Source: Clostridium sp. AM58-1XD (GTDB lineage Bacteria; Bacillota; Clostridia; Lachnospirales; Lachnospiraceae). From it: DNA of 64,000 nt. Position numbers and translations under genes: made by a program. The notes beneath the pieces are model-generated. The model did not search any database and had not been told where the DNA came from. It saw nothing but the letters and a program-made list of their open reading frames with translations. The stretch spans positions 139,291-203,290 of the forward strand of contig NZ_QSDR01000003.1 of NCBI RefSeq assembly GCF_003464085.1. The letters run 5' to 3'. Shown piece by piece: positions 44,664-53,176 of this stretch (its first letter is position 1; every line of letters starts with the position of its first letter).

Positions 44664-46022
44664 TTAAACAGCAAACAAGTCGTTGAACGCTTCTGTCATA
44701 GTCGGATGCGTATAGATCCGATCGCGCAGTACGGTGTAATCAGCACCCAGGTCCATGGCCAGCTTAATGAGATTAATCATTTCGTAGGACTCTTCGCATA
44801 ACAGCATGGCACCCAGAATTTTTCCTGTTTCTGAATCAATGACAGCTTTCAGCAGTCCGTCGGCAGCATTGAGTACCTGAGCCTTTGGAATGGCGGCAGC
44901 CGGCATTTTTGCAATTTTGACCTTATATCCGGCAGCAGAAGCCTCCCTTTCATTCATGCCTACACGTGAGTATGGAGTTGCGAGAAACACGCTGTAAGGA
45001 ACATTTCTGCGGTCTGAAGTCGTATAAGAATTCCCTCCCGACAGCTGAGACCATACGATACGTGAATCATCGAGAGATACATACGTATGCTGGAGCCCGC
45101 CTGCTACGTCACCCATGGCCCAAACGTTCGGAGCAGTTGTACGGAGCAGCTCGTCGACCTTTACAGCGCCGCGAGGAGTCAATTCGATACCTGCAGTTTC
45201 GCAGTTCAGATCCTTTGTATTCGGAATACGTCCTGTCGCAACCAGCACCGCGTCGGCTTCGAGACGATGCTCCTCATTCTTCCAGCTGAATGAGACAGCC
45301 GGACCGTCCTCAATTTTCTTAATTGAAGCGCCGAGATAAAATTCTACGCCGCGTGCTTCCAGAATCGCCTTAATCTGAGCAGCAACATCTTCATCCTCTT
45401 TCGGAAGGAAGGTCCCACCGTCCTGGATTACGCTTACCTTGCTGCCGAAACCGCTGTACATGGATGCGAATTCCAGACCAATATAACCGCCTCCGATAAT
45501 GACGAGGCGTTCCGGAAAACTATCAAGATCCATCAGTCCGGTGCTTGTGTAAACACCTTTTGTTTCTTTAAGCCCCTCAATCGGAGGAAGAAATGAGGTG
45601 GAGCCGGTGTTGATGAACACCTGGTCGGCAGTGAGAAGTAAAGTATCGCTCTCTGAAGCGACTTCAACCTGAAGCGGCCCTGTAAAACGGGCAGTACCGT
45701 CGTATACAGTAACCTGCTTTAAGTCTGCCAGCTTATGGTAATTCTTCTGACGGAGCATCGCTGTCAGGCGTCTCTTTTCTTCAACAGCAGCTTTATATGT
45801 TAAAGATTTTGTACGGCTGTCCGCCTGGGGATCAGCTGCGGCAGCGCTGTGGATTAAAGATTTGGATGGTATACAGCCTACATTGATGCAAGTGCCGCCG
45901 TACATATTTTTATCTTTTTCAATCAGAGCAACGCTCTTTCCCTCCGCTGCCAGCTTGCCGGCCAGAGTCTTACCGCCTTTTCCGAAACCGATTACGATTG
46001 CGTTATAATTGATGTTTTTCAT
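44664..46022 (-). CDS. RclA/MerA-like flavoprotein disulfide reductase
   Basis: 452-residue FAD/NAD(P)H pyridine nucleotide-disulfide oxidoreductase. The N-terminal FAD motif is VIGFGKGGKTLAGKLA, the redox-active pair is C45-x4-C50 in GGTCINVGCIPSKSL, the NAD motif is IIGGGYIGLEFASMY, and the C-terminal dimerisation domain ends in THPTMTEAFNDL. The FGKGGKTLA start is typical of RclA-like proteins, reported to reduce hypothiocyanous acid, so an oxidant-defence role fits better than mercury reduction; there are no mer genes nearby. First gene of the operon, behind a consensus promoter. Confidence 0.9.
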   Translation of the reverse strand: MKNINYNAIVIGFGKGGKTLAGKLAAEGKSVALIEKDKNMYGGTCINVGCIPSKSLIHSAAAADPQADSRTKSLTYKAAVEEKRRLTAMLRQKNYHKLADLKQVTVYDGTARFTGPLQVEVASESDTLLLTADQVFINTGSTSFLPPIEGLKETKGVYTSTGLMDLDSFPERLVIIGGGYIGLEFASMYSGFGSKVSVIQDGGTFLPKEDEDVAAQIKAILEARGVEFYLGASIKKIEDGPAVSFSWKNEEHRLEADAVLVATGRIPNTKDLNCETAGIELTPRGAVKVDELLRTTAPNVWAMGDVAGGLQHTYVSLDDSRIVWSQLSGGNSYTTSDRRNVPYSVFLATPYSRVGMNEREASAAGYKVKIAKMPAAAIPKAQVLNAADGLLKAVIDSETGKILGAMLLCEESYEMINLIKLAMDLGADYTVLRDRIYTHPTMTEAFNDLFAV

Positions 46023-46056
46023 GAGAATACCTCCGCCATATTTTTTTATTTTCGAT

Positions 46057-46119
46057 CTGTTACTGATTTATTAACAGTTATGTTACTGTAATTATATTGG
46101 TAACAGTTTAAAATGTCAA
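46057..46119 (-). promoter_or_regulatory. promoter and CTGTTA/TAACAG operator cluster of the RclA-rhodanese-Rrf2 operon
   Basis: On the minus strand TTGACA (46119-46114), a 17-base spacer and TATAAT (46096-46091): a perfect consensus. CTGTTA and TAACAG half-sites recur at 46057-46106 (for example CTGTTACTGATTTATTAACAG is a dyad), one inside the spacer and others downstream of the start. Rrf2 as the binder is inferred. Confidence 0.75.
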
Positions 46120-46154
46120 GCGGTTTTTGAAAAATAATTAAAATATGGAAAACA

Positions 46155-46219
46155 ATACCCCCAATACCAGACGCGGTGACTGGCTGCCGCCTAGAAATAA
46201 ATTCCGGTATTGAGGGTAT
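46155..46219 (-). terminator. branched hairpin after yeiH (repeat element C)
   Basis: ATACCCCCAATACC (46155-46168) pairs with GGTATTGAGGGTAT (46206-46219). On the minus strand a TTGTTTT tail follows, so it can end the DUF305-yeiH transcript. The interior matches the core of elements at 25532 and 39524. Confidence 0.75.
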
Positions 46220-46259
46220 ATCTGATTAGAAGTTTAAGGCCTCTGCCGTTTGGACAGGT

Positions 46260-47294
46260 CTATATAAGGCCGATGAAATATTCAACTGCGATTGCGGCAA
46301 TGACGACAAGGACGGAAATGATCAAACCGTGAACCATGGGGAAAAGGCCTGAACTTTTCAGCTCCTTGAAATTCGTATTCAGCCCGATGGCGGCGAGAGC
46401 GGCAATCATAAGAAACTTGCTGAGGTCCTTCAGCAAACCGGATGTGGATATTGGAATTAAGCCGAAACTGTTGATTACGGCAAGTCCTGCAAAGCCAAGG
46501 ATAAACCAGGGGATGATGGACTTCCACTGAATTTTCATACGTTCCGTTCCGTTATCAGCGGCCTCCTGTTGCTTCAGCCGGATATGGATCAGGGCAAAGA
46601 TGAGGACGGTAGGGATAATGGAGAGGGAGCGGGTCAGCTTTACCATAGTTGCGAAGTCTCCTGCCGCTTCGCTGTAAGCATAGCCTGCCGCTACGACGCT
46701 GGAGGTATCATTGACGGCAGTGCCTGCCCAGAGACCATAAGCCATATCGGAGAGATTCATCCACCGCCCCATGACCGGAAAAAGTATAATCATAGCCATA
46801 TCGAACAGGAATGTAGCAGACATGGCATAAGCGATATCAGAATCTTTTGCGTCAATTACAGGGGCGATTGCGGCGATTGCAGATCCTCCGCAAATCCCTG
46901 TTCCGGCTGAAATCAGATTGGACAGCTTCCAATTTAGCCCCAGCCCCCGTCCTACAAAATATCCAATGCCAAAACAGGTGAACAGAGTAAATATCATTAC
47001 GGTCAGCGATAGCCTGCCCACAGCCAGAACGGTAGAAATATTCAGGCTGGCGCCAAGTAAAATGATGGCAAACTTCAAAATCTTTCTGGAGGTGAAACGG
47101 ATACCTGCCTTTACAAAAGATGGCGCCTTAAAAAAATAATTGACAGCCATACCTATGAACAGGGCAATTACGGAACCGCCTACTAAATGGACAGGCAGAG
47201 CGTTTTCGAGCATTTTTGCCGCTGCAGCAATGATTACTGCGGCAAGAAAACCAGGGAGAATTTCAACAATTTTTCCTGGAAATGATGTGCTCAT
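46260..47294 (-). CDS. yeiH: YeiH family membrane transporter (putative sulfate/sulfonate exporter), copy 1
   Basis: 344 residues with about ten membrane spans. Family signatures are GTGICGGSAIAAIAPVIDAKD and WAGTAVNDTSSVVAAGY, with a repeat-like C-terminal end (AALAAIGLNTNFKELKSSG). YeiH-type proteins are predicted anion exporters linked to sulfur metabolism, but a biochemical function is not well established. Its ATG overlaps the stop of the DUF305 gene (ATGA), so both are made together. Confidence 0.9.
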   Translation of the reverse strand: MSTSFPGKIVEILPGFLAAVIIAAAAKMLENALPVHLVGGSVIALFIGMAVNYFFKAPSFVKAGIRFTSRKILKFAIILLGASLNISTVLAVGRLSLTVMIFTLFTCFGIGYFVGRGLGLNWKLSNLISAGTGICGGSAIAAIAPVIDAKDSDIAYAMSATFLFDMAMIILFPVMGRWMNLSDMAYGLWAGTAVNDTSSVVAAGYAYSEAAGDFATMVKLTRSLSIIPTVLIFALIHIRLKQQEAADNGTERMKIQWKSIIPWFILGFAGLAVINSFGLIPISTSGLLKDLSKFLMIAALAAIGLNTNFKELKSSGLFPMVHGLIISVLVVIAAIAVEYFIGLI

Positions 47295-48046
47295 TTTAAA
47301 TGTTCCTGCATGAGCTGGATCTCGTCTTCCTGAGCATCGATGATATCTTCCGCCAGCTGCAGCACTTCGTCATTATCTGTATATTCCAGAATTGCCTTTG
47401 ACATATCTACAGCCATCTGATGATGCATCATCATGCCTTCCGCAAATGCCTGCTCTACATCCTGGGCGGAAGAAGTTCCGTGTCCCATGTGCTGATGGCC
47501 GGCCATCATCTTATTATAAGCTTCCAGATATTTCTTCTCTTTTTCTTCATCCTTTTTACCGGAAGATTCAATTTCCTGAATCAACCGGTTCATCTGATCG
47601 ATTTCATCTGTCTGAGCCTCGATAATATCCTCAGCCAGCTGCTTTAACTCCGGATCGCTGCCGCCGTATTTGAGATAGCTTTCCGACATATCGATAGCAG
47701 ATTCATGATGGGGAATCATGCCTTTCAGGTAGTCCAGGGATGCATTCCCGGTCGGTTCTACAGCCATTCCGTCCATCATTTCAGCCATAATTGCATCCTG
47801 TTCGCTAAGATACTGACTCAAAGCTTCTTCTGATCCTGCTGATTCATCGGCAGATTCTGATCCCTGAGCCTGGGAATCTGCGGATGAAGTATTTCCGGCC
47901 TGAGATGTTTCCTCCTGGCTGTGTCCGGCATGAGGATCTGCAGGTGTATTTGCATTTTTGCGCGACATTGCGCTGAATACAATAATCAGCACTACGATTA
48001 CAGCTACTGCAATTCCTATGGCCCAGTATCGTTTCTGTTTATCCAT
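47291..48046 (-). CDS. membrane-anchored protein with two DUF305 repeats
   Basis: 251 residues. The N-terminal membrane anchor (about 7-26) is followed by a Ser/Gln/Glu linker and two DUF305 units, each with paired histidines and methionines: IPHHESAIDMSE (about 112) and MMHHQMAVDMSK (about 211), separated by a Met/His-rich stretch (MMAGHQHMGHG). Such residues suggest copper binding outside the cell. First gene of the operon with yeiH; the spacer upstream to 48338 contains an AT-rich GAATAAT/ATTATTC dyad at 48139-48159. Confidence 0.88.
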   Translation of the reverse strand: MDKQKRYWAIGIAVAVIVVLIIVFSAMSRKNANTPADPHAGHSQEETSQAGNTSSADSQAQGSESADESAGSEEALSQYLSEQDAIMAEMMDGMAVEPTGNASLDYLKGMIPHHESAIDMSESYLKYGGSDPELKQLAEDIIEAQTDEIDQMNRLIQEIESSGKKDEEKEKKYLEAYNKMMAGHQHMGHGTSSAQDVEQAFAEGMMMHHQMAVDMSKAILEYTDNDEVLQLAEDIIDAQEDEIQLMQEHLK

Positions 48047-48338
48047 TATGATTTCCTTTCTATAAATAATTTGTTTATAGCTGTTTCGGACGGCAGAAAT
48101 ACAGATTGACCGGAGCAGCTACATTTATTTTTATTATTTGAATAATGAAAAATATTATTCATATGCTTCCTATCTCGCCTGCTTCACCTTGGCCGGATAT
48201 CTGAACTTCGCAATTGCATTGCATGATCTGTAAAAAATTCTGTGCATCTTTCAAGTAGTATTTTTTTACCAAATCCTGTATAATAGGGGACATTAAAACT
48301 GACAGCGAAGAGGCTGGGATATTAACAGGAGGCGTATT

Positions 48339-49328
48339 ATGAACGGAACAGAGAAAGAGGCAAGGACGTATGACATAGCGGCATTTGGAGAAATTCTGAT
48401 TGATTTTACTTATCAGGGAGTGAATGATAAGGGGCAGAAGCTGTTCGCCCAGAATCCTGGCGGAGCGCCGGCCAATGTGCTGGTTGCGGCACAGAAGCTT
48501 GGGGCCTGCACTGCATTTCTGGGCAAGGCAGGAGAAGACATGCACGGAAGATTTTTAAAACAGGTTTTAGAGCAGGAGAATATTAACACGGAAGGCTTTA
48601 TTCTGGACGTACAGTATTTCACTACGCTGGCATTCGTTGAACTGAATGAACATGGGGAAAGGAATTTTTCCTTTGCGAGAAAACCAGGAGCCGATACGCA
48701 GATGGAAAAAGAAGAGGCGGATATGAAGATTCTGAAAGACTGCCGTATATTCCATGTCGGCTCGCTGTCTTTAACGGACGAGCCAAGCAGAGGCACTACA
48801 TTTCATATGGTAAAGGCGGCAAAGGAAAACGGAAGCTTTATTTCCTACGATCCGAACTACCGCGCGTCTCTGTGGAAAGATGAAGAGACAGCCAAAAGGG
48901 AAATGAGAAGCATGATTCCTTACGTAGATATTATGAAAATATCGGATGAAGAAACAGAGCTCCTGACAGATGAAAAAAATCCTGAGGCAGCGGCAGAGGC
49001 GCTGTGCCGTCAGGGTGTGAGCCTGGCTGTCGTGACTCTCGGAAAGGACGGGGCATACGTGTGCAGCAGAGAAGGCGGCAGGACAGTAGCGGGATATGCC
49101 AGCAAGGTAGTCGATACAACCGGGGCAGGGGATTCGTTCTGGGGAGGATTTCTCTACCAGGTCAGCAGGTGCGGACGCAGGCCGGAAGAAATTACGCTGG
49201 AGGAAGCGGCTGAACATGTCAGATTCGGAAATGCCGTAGCCAGTCTCTGCGTGGAGGGAAGCGGTGCAATTCCGGCTATGCCTTCGATGGAACGCGTTAT
49301 AGGCCGCCTGAAAGTGATGAACAGCTAA
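48339..49328 (+). CDS. scrK: PfkB family carbohydrate kinase, probable fructokinase
   Basis: 329-residue ribokinase-family sugar kinase. The N-terminal substrate motif is GEILIDFTYQG with GGAPANVLVAAQKLG, and the C-terminal signature DTTGAGDSFWGGFLYQ holds the catalytic Asp and the anion hole. This pattern is closest to bacterial fructokinases, but no sucrose or fructose genes are adjacent, so the substrate is inferred. AGGAGG precedes the ATG. It is followed one base later by the HD-GYP protein, which suggests a shared transcript. Confidence 0.9.
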   Translation: MNGTEKEARTYDIAAFGEILIDFTYQGVNDKGQKLFAQNPGGAPANVLVAAQKLGACTAFLGKAGEDMHGRFLKQVLEQENINTEGFILDVQYFTTLAFVELNEHGERNFSFARKPGADTQMEKEEADMKILKDCRIFHVGSLSLTDEPSRGTTFHMVKAAKENGSFISYDPNYRASLWKDEETAKREMRSMIPYVDIMKISDEETELLTDEKNPEAAAEALCRQGVSLAVVTLGKDGAYVCSREGGRTVAGYASKVVDTTGAGDSFWGGFLYQVSRCGRRPEEITLEEAAEHVRFGNAVASLCVEGSGAIPAMPSMERVIGRLKVMNS

Positions 49329-49329
49329 C

Positions 49330-51834
49330 ATGTATAGTTATACAATCGTACCAATGATCGCTTTGTTCTGCTATATGTTTCTGCTGATATCCTTTCTTGC
49401 GGCAAAGAAAAATAAAACAATAGACACGTTCATGGAGCTCTTGCTGCTGCTGTTTGCATGGACAGGCGGGGCCATGTTTATGCGTCTGGGATACTGGCCT
49501 TCGATAAGATTCTGGTTTCACGTTTCTTTAGTGGGAATCCTGCTTCTGCCGATTTCACTGTTTCGCTTTTTGCGGCGGTTCATGGAGGTTAAGGAAACGT
49601 ATCATATGAAAGCATGGTCTGCAGTGATTGGTTTAACCATAGCGGTCAACTGCCGGTATGAGATTTTTATACAGACGCCCACAGTTGTAAAAACAGAGGT
49701 GGGAAATGCATACATATATGATCTGTCGTGGCTTGTTCTGTTTCTCTTTGTAATTGAGGCAGGGGCGCTGGCGGAAAGCATACGTATGGTTTATGATAAC
49801 CGGAAAAAGAATGCACTGGCTTTCCGGCGGCTTTTGCCCATATGGATCGGCATTGGTACAATGGTAATTTGTAATGCATGTATTGCCTTTCCCGTATTCC
49901 GTGGATTTCCGATCGATATCTGTTCAGGAATCGTGATGGCTGTATGCATCTATTATGCACTTTATAAAAAACGTCTGTTCCAGCTGGATCTACTCGTCTC
50001 CAAAGGGAACTGCTATATAATGGCTTTTGGGCTGACCATGCTGATTTACTATCGGTTTATACCTGGATATGACCGCTTTTTGAGAGAAGATTTTCACATG
50101 GGAGAAACAGCTCTGACGATGGCCGTAGCATTTACGGTCATGATGGGTACGGTTCTGATTTATTTTGTCCTGTCGCTGCTGATGAATGCAGTATTTGAAA
50201 ATGTGGGGACTCTGAATTCAAAAAATATAAGAAAATTCAGTGAACGAATCTCTCATCTGATGACGCGTCGCGAGATCATGAAAGAGCTTATGGAGGCAGT
50301 TTCCGCAGTTATACCGGCAGAAAAAACGGATATTTATCTCAGCGACGAAAAGGGCGGATACAAGCTGGAGATCAGCAGTGATCCTGATAAGAAGGAACAG
50401 GCAGCAGTTTTTGAGGATGATCTGCTGCAGCTTTTAAGAGAGGCAGGGGGCTGTCTGATTGTCAGAGATTACAAAATTACCCAGGCGTATAGAAATCTAA
50501 GCGACGATGTGCACCGGTTCCTGGCTAATAACAGAATTGAATGTATGGCGGCTGTTAGGGATGAGGAGAATTATCTGGGGCTGATCCTGCTTACGGCCAA
50601 GAAGCGCGGGGAACGGTATACGCCGGAAGACGCCGGTTTTCTGGCTTCTATCACTTCGGTGGCATCGGTAGCAATCAAAAATTCCAAATTGTATGAATCC
50701 GTTTATATGGAATCGAGAAAAGACTATCTGACAGGCATTGCAAACAGAAAGTTCTTTTATGAAGCGCTCCAGCAATGCTGCGAGGAAGGACGGCATGAGT
50801 GCGGGGTCCTGATGATGGTGGACATTGATGATTTCCGGCTGTACAATCAGCTTTACGGGGCGGAAAGCGGTGATGAGGCACTCAGAAAAATAGCGGAAAT
50901 ACTGACGGAAGAGGTTACACAGGGCTGTATGGCTTCCAGATACAGCGGAAAAGAGTTCGCACTTCTCCTGCCGGATTACACGGCGGATGAGGCAAAACAG
51001 CTGGCTGAACGGATATCCGGCCGGGTCAGGGTGATGAATAAATCTTCTGGAGAATATGCGCTGAAGACGCTCACGGTAAGCTGCGGGATTGCGATTGGAA
51101 AGTGCCCGATCACTGATGCTCACGAGCTTGTCAATCATGCGGAAACAGCTGTATACTACGCAAAACGTGCTGGAAAAAATCAGATTATGGTGTATACGGA
51201 GGGGACACAGCCGGGAGAGGAATTGAAGCAGCCGGCTTTGAATTACAGGCCGGGAGTATACTCAGACTATGCTTCTACGGTGTATGCCCTGACTGCGGCG
51301 ATCGATGCAAAAGATCATTACACGTTCAGCCACTCGGAGAATGTGGCATATTATGCCAGGGAACTGGCTGCCAGATACGGAATGAATGAAGAGGGGATCA
51401 ATATCGTATATGAAGCGGGCCTGCTTCATGATATTGGGAAGATCGGGATAGAGGAGAGCATACTGAATAAGCCTGGAAAGCTTACAAAAGAGGAGTATGA
51501 AACGATAAAGACCCATGTCGCGCTTTCAATCGGGATTATCCGTTATCTCCCATCACTCGATTATGTAATTCCGGCGGTCATCGGTCATCATGAACGGTAT
51601 GACGGAAAAGGATATCCGCGTCATATTCAGGGGGATGAAATCCCGCTGGCAGCAAGAATTCTCTGTATTGCGGATTCTTTTGACGCAATGGTATCGAAAC
51701 GAACATACAAGGCCAGGATGGAGGTCAATAAAGCGCTTATCCTGATGGAGGAAGAGGCGGGAAGACAGTTTGATCCCGTGCTGGTGAGAATCTTTATTGA
51801 TATGGTGAAAGAAGGGGCTTTGAAAATCCGGTAG
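49330..51834 (+). CDS. 7TM-GAF-GGDEF(degenerate)-HD-GYP signalling protein
   Basis: 834-residue membrane protein. Seven N-terminal spans (about 5-290, histidine-kinase 7TM type), a GAF domain (about 300-450), a GGDEF domain (about 455-615) and a C-terminal HD-GYP domain (about 640-834). The cyclase signature reads SGKEF near 540 where GGDEF is required, so cyclic-di-GMP synthesis is unlikely. The phosphodiesterase side is intact: LLHDIGKIGI near 697, HHERYDGKGYP near 752 and IADSFDAM. The expected net activity is breakdown of c-di-GMP, tuned by the GAF and membrane inputs. Confidence 0.93.
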   Translation: MYSYTIVPMIALFCYMFLLISFLAAKKNKTIDTFMELLLLLFAWTGGAMFMRLGYWPSIRFWFHVSLVGILLLPISLFRFLRRFMEVKETYHMKAWSAVIGLTIAVNCRYEIFIQTPTVVKTEVGNAYIYDLSWLVLFLFVIEAGALAESIRMVYDNRKKNALAFRRLLPIWIGIGTMVICNACIAFPVFRGFPIDICSGIVMAVCIYYALYKKRLFQLDLLVSKGNCYIMAFGLTMLIYYRFIPGYDRFLREDFHMGETALTMAVAFTVMMGTVLIYFVLSLLMNAVFENVGTLNSKNIRKFSERISHLMTRREIMKELMEAVSAVIPAEKTDIYLSDEKGGYKLEISSDPDKKEQAAVFEDDLLQLLREAGGCLIVRDYKITQAYRNLSDDVHRFLANNRIECMAAVRDEENYLGLILLTAKKRGERYTPEDAGFLASITSVASVAIKNSKLYESVYMESRKDYLTGIANRKFFYEALQQCCEEGRHECGVLMMVDIDDFRLYNQLYGAESGDEALRKIAEILTEEVTQGCMASRYSGKEFALLLPDYTADEAKQLAERISGRVRVMNKSSGEYALKTLTVSCGIAIGKCPITDAHELVNHAETAVYYAKRAGKNQIMVYTEGTQPGEELKQPALNYRPGVYSDYASTVYALTAAIDAKDHYTFSHSENVAYYARELAARYGMNEEGINIVYEAGLLHDIGKIGIEESILNKPGKLTKEEYETIKTHVALSIGIIRYLPSLDYVIPAVIGHHERYDGKGYPRHIQGDEIPLAARILCIADSFDAMVSKRTYKARMEVNKALILMEEEAGRQFDPVLVRIFIDMVKEGALKIR

Positions 51835-51863
51835 AATTTTTCGGATTTATTTTCAGAAAGTAA

Positions 51864-51891
51864 TTGACAATATTTCCTGATATTATATAAT
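51864..51891 (+). promoter_or_regulatory. promoter of the polyamine operon leader
   Basis: TTGACA at 51864-51869, a 16-base spacer and TATAAT at 51886-51891. Transcription should start near 51898, about 500 bases before the first gene. Confidence 0.8.
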
Positions 51892-51897
51892 TAAAGC

Positions 51898-52402
51898 GCT
51901 ATGGAATTTTGATAAAGAGTTTCATGCAAATATTTTCTGACCATCCTGGGAGGGATTAAGGCCATACGGACAGCCGGGTCAACTGCCGATCGGCAACTTT
52001 CGTTGCCTTATTGATTGAGTTAAAAGCTCAAATTTTATAAGTTGGTTACTTTATAACCGATGCGCAATGCATACATCAACTTGTGAAACGGTCAATAAGA
52101 GTAGTAAAAGTGAGATATTTGCTATATAGACTCTGATTTGTTTAATTCCATTCGTATTTATTATATTAAATTAAAACGGGGATTCTGTCGAGGCTCATCA
52201 GACAGGATCATATTAACGTAATCCCGGATAGAATGGATATAGGTAGCAGGTAGAATGCATTCGCATTTTGCCTGCTTTTTTGTTTTCTAGGAAAGACCTT
52301 GTTATTGTAAAGTGATAAAGCGTATGATTTCCTAGAAAGCAAAAAACGTTCCGCTTGCGGAACTCTTTGTTCTTTTTAGTATTTTTATCAGGAGGAAACG
52401 GG
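51898..52402 (+). ncRNA. structured ~500-nt 5' leader upstream of speD, riboswitch- or attenuator-like
   Basis: Pairings read directly: hairpin GGCAAC/GTTGCC (51992-52007). Domain 1 is closed by CTTATTGA (52007-52014) with TCAATAAG (52092-52099) and contains TTGAG/CTCAA (52015-52031) plus AAGTTG/CAACTT (52039-52082), which itself encloses GGTTA/TAACC and ATGC/GCAT hairpins. Domain 2 is closed by GGGATT (52179-52184) with AATCCC (52220-52225) around CTGTC/GACAG. A terminator (52245-52281) follows. A 19-bp stem between 52275-52293 and 52328-52346 would take up the terminator U-tract, and a second hairpin GTTCCGC/GCGGAAC with T-rich tail sits at 52348-52380. I do not match it to any riboswitch class I know (SAM, guanidine and c-di-GMP were considered). 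Confidence 0.6.
52245..52281 (+). terminator. intrinsic terminator within the polyamine leader
   Basis: AGCAGG (52245-52250) pairs with CCTGCT (52271-52276), extended by AATGC/GCATT, followed by TTTTTG. It lies 120 bases before speD, where only regulated read-through would allow expression. Confidence 0.82.
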
Positions 52403-53176
52403 ATGGAAGAAAAGCTGAAGTTATATGGATTTAATAACCTGACGAAAGCCCTTAGTTTTAACATTTATGATGTGTGCTATGCGAAGACTCCGCGTGAACA
52501 GAGGGATTACATCGCGTATATCGATGAGCAGTACAACTCGGAAAGGCTTACAAATATTCTGACGAATCTGACGGACATGATCGGCGCCAATGTTTTAAAT
52601 ATCTCCCGTCAGGATTATGATCCGCAGGGCGCTTCCGTGACCATATTAATCGCAGAAGGCTCTATGGTTCCCAGGGGCGAAACGCAGCTGGCACACCTGG
52701 ACAAAAGCCATGTAACGGTCCATACATATCCGGAGTACCATCCGGAAACCTGCCTGGCTACATTCCGGGTAGACATTGATGTTGCTACATGCGGGGAAAT
52801 TACGCCCCTTTCCACGCTGGATTATCTGATCGGATCATTTGATTCCGATATCATCACCATGGATTACCGTGTAAGAGGATTTACCCGCAGTGTAAACGGG
52901 CAGAAGCTTTTCCTGGATCATACGATTACGTCCATTCAGGATTATATCAATCCACAGAGGCTCAGAAAATATGACGCGGTCGATATCAATGTGTATGAAG
53001 CGAATCTGTTTCATACAAAGATGATGGTTAAGGAGATCGATCTGCAGAATTATCTGTTTAAAACCGATGTGTATGAACTTCCACCCACGGTCCGCCTGGA
53101 AATTATGAATAATCTGCGCCGCGAGATGATAGAGATTTTCAGCGGCAGAAATATTTACTATAAGGAGGGGATCTGA
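52403..53176 (+). CDS. speD: S-adenosylmethionine decarboxylase proenzyme
   Basis: 257-residue pyruvoyl enzyme making the aminopropyl donor decarboxylated SAM. AGGAGG fixes the start at 52403 in preference to 52355. The self-cleavage site is [14 protein letters not shown], with Ser102 becoming the pyruvoyl group; the later catalytic Cys lies in [15 protein letters not shown]. Size and motif fit the E. coli-like long class. First gene of the polyamine operon; its stop overlaps the next ATG (TGATGG). Confidence 0.96.
   Translation: MEEKLKLYGFNNLTKALSFNIYDVCYAKTPREQRDYIAYIDEQYNSERLTNILTNLTDMIGANVLNISRQDYDPQGASVTILIAEGSMVPRGETQLAHLDKSHVTVHTYPEYHPETCLATFRVDIDVATCGEITPLSTLDYLIGSFDSDIITMDYRVRGFTRSVNGQKLFLDHTITSIQDYINPQRLRKYDAVDINVYEANLFHTKMMVKEIDLQNYLFKTDVYELPPTVRLEIMNNLRREMIEIFSGRNIYYKEGI

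Noticed and set aside
44664..46022. Mercuric reductase annotation
   Set aside because: No mer genes or metal-binding N-terminal domain, no C-terminal Cys pair, and an RclA-type N-terminus.
50860..50880. AESGDEA in the HD-GYP protein as the GGDEF motif
   Set aside because: It is the conserved GD segment upstream; the true signature position reads SGKEF.
51898..52402. Assignment of the polyamine leader to a SAM, guanidine, THF or c-di-GMP riboswitch
   Set aside because: None of the conserved core sequences of those classes as I remember them could be found in it.
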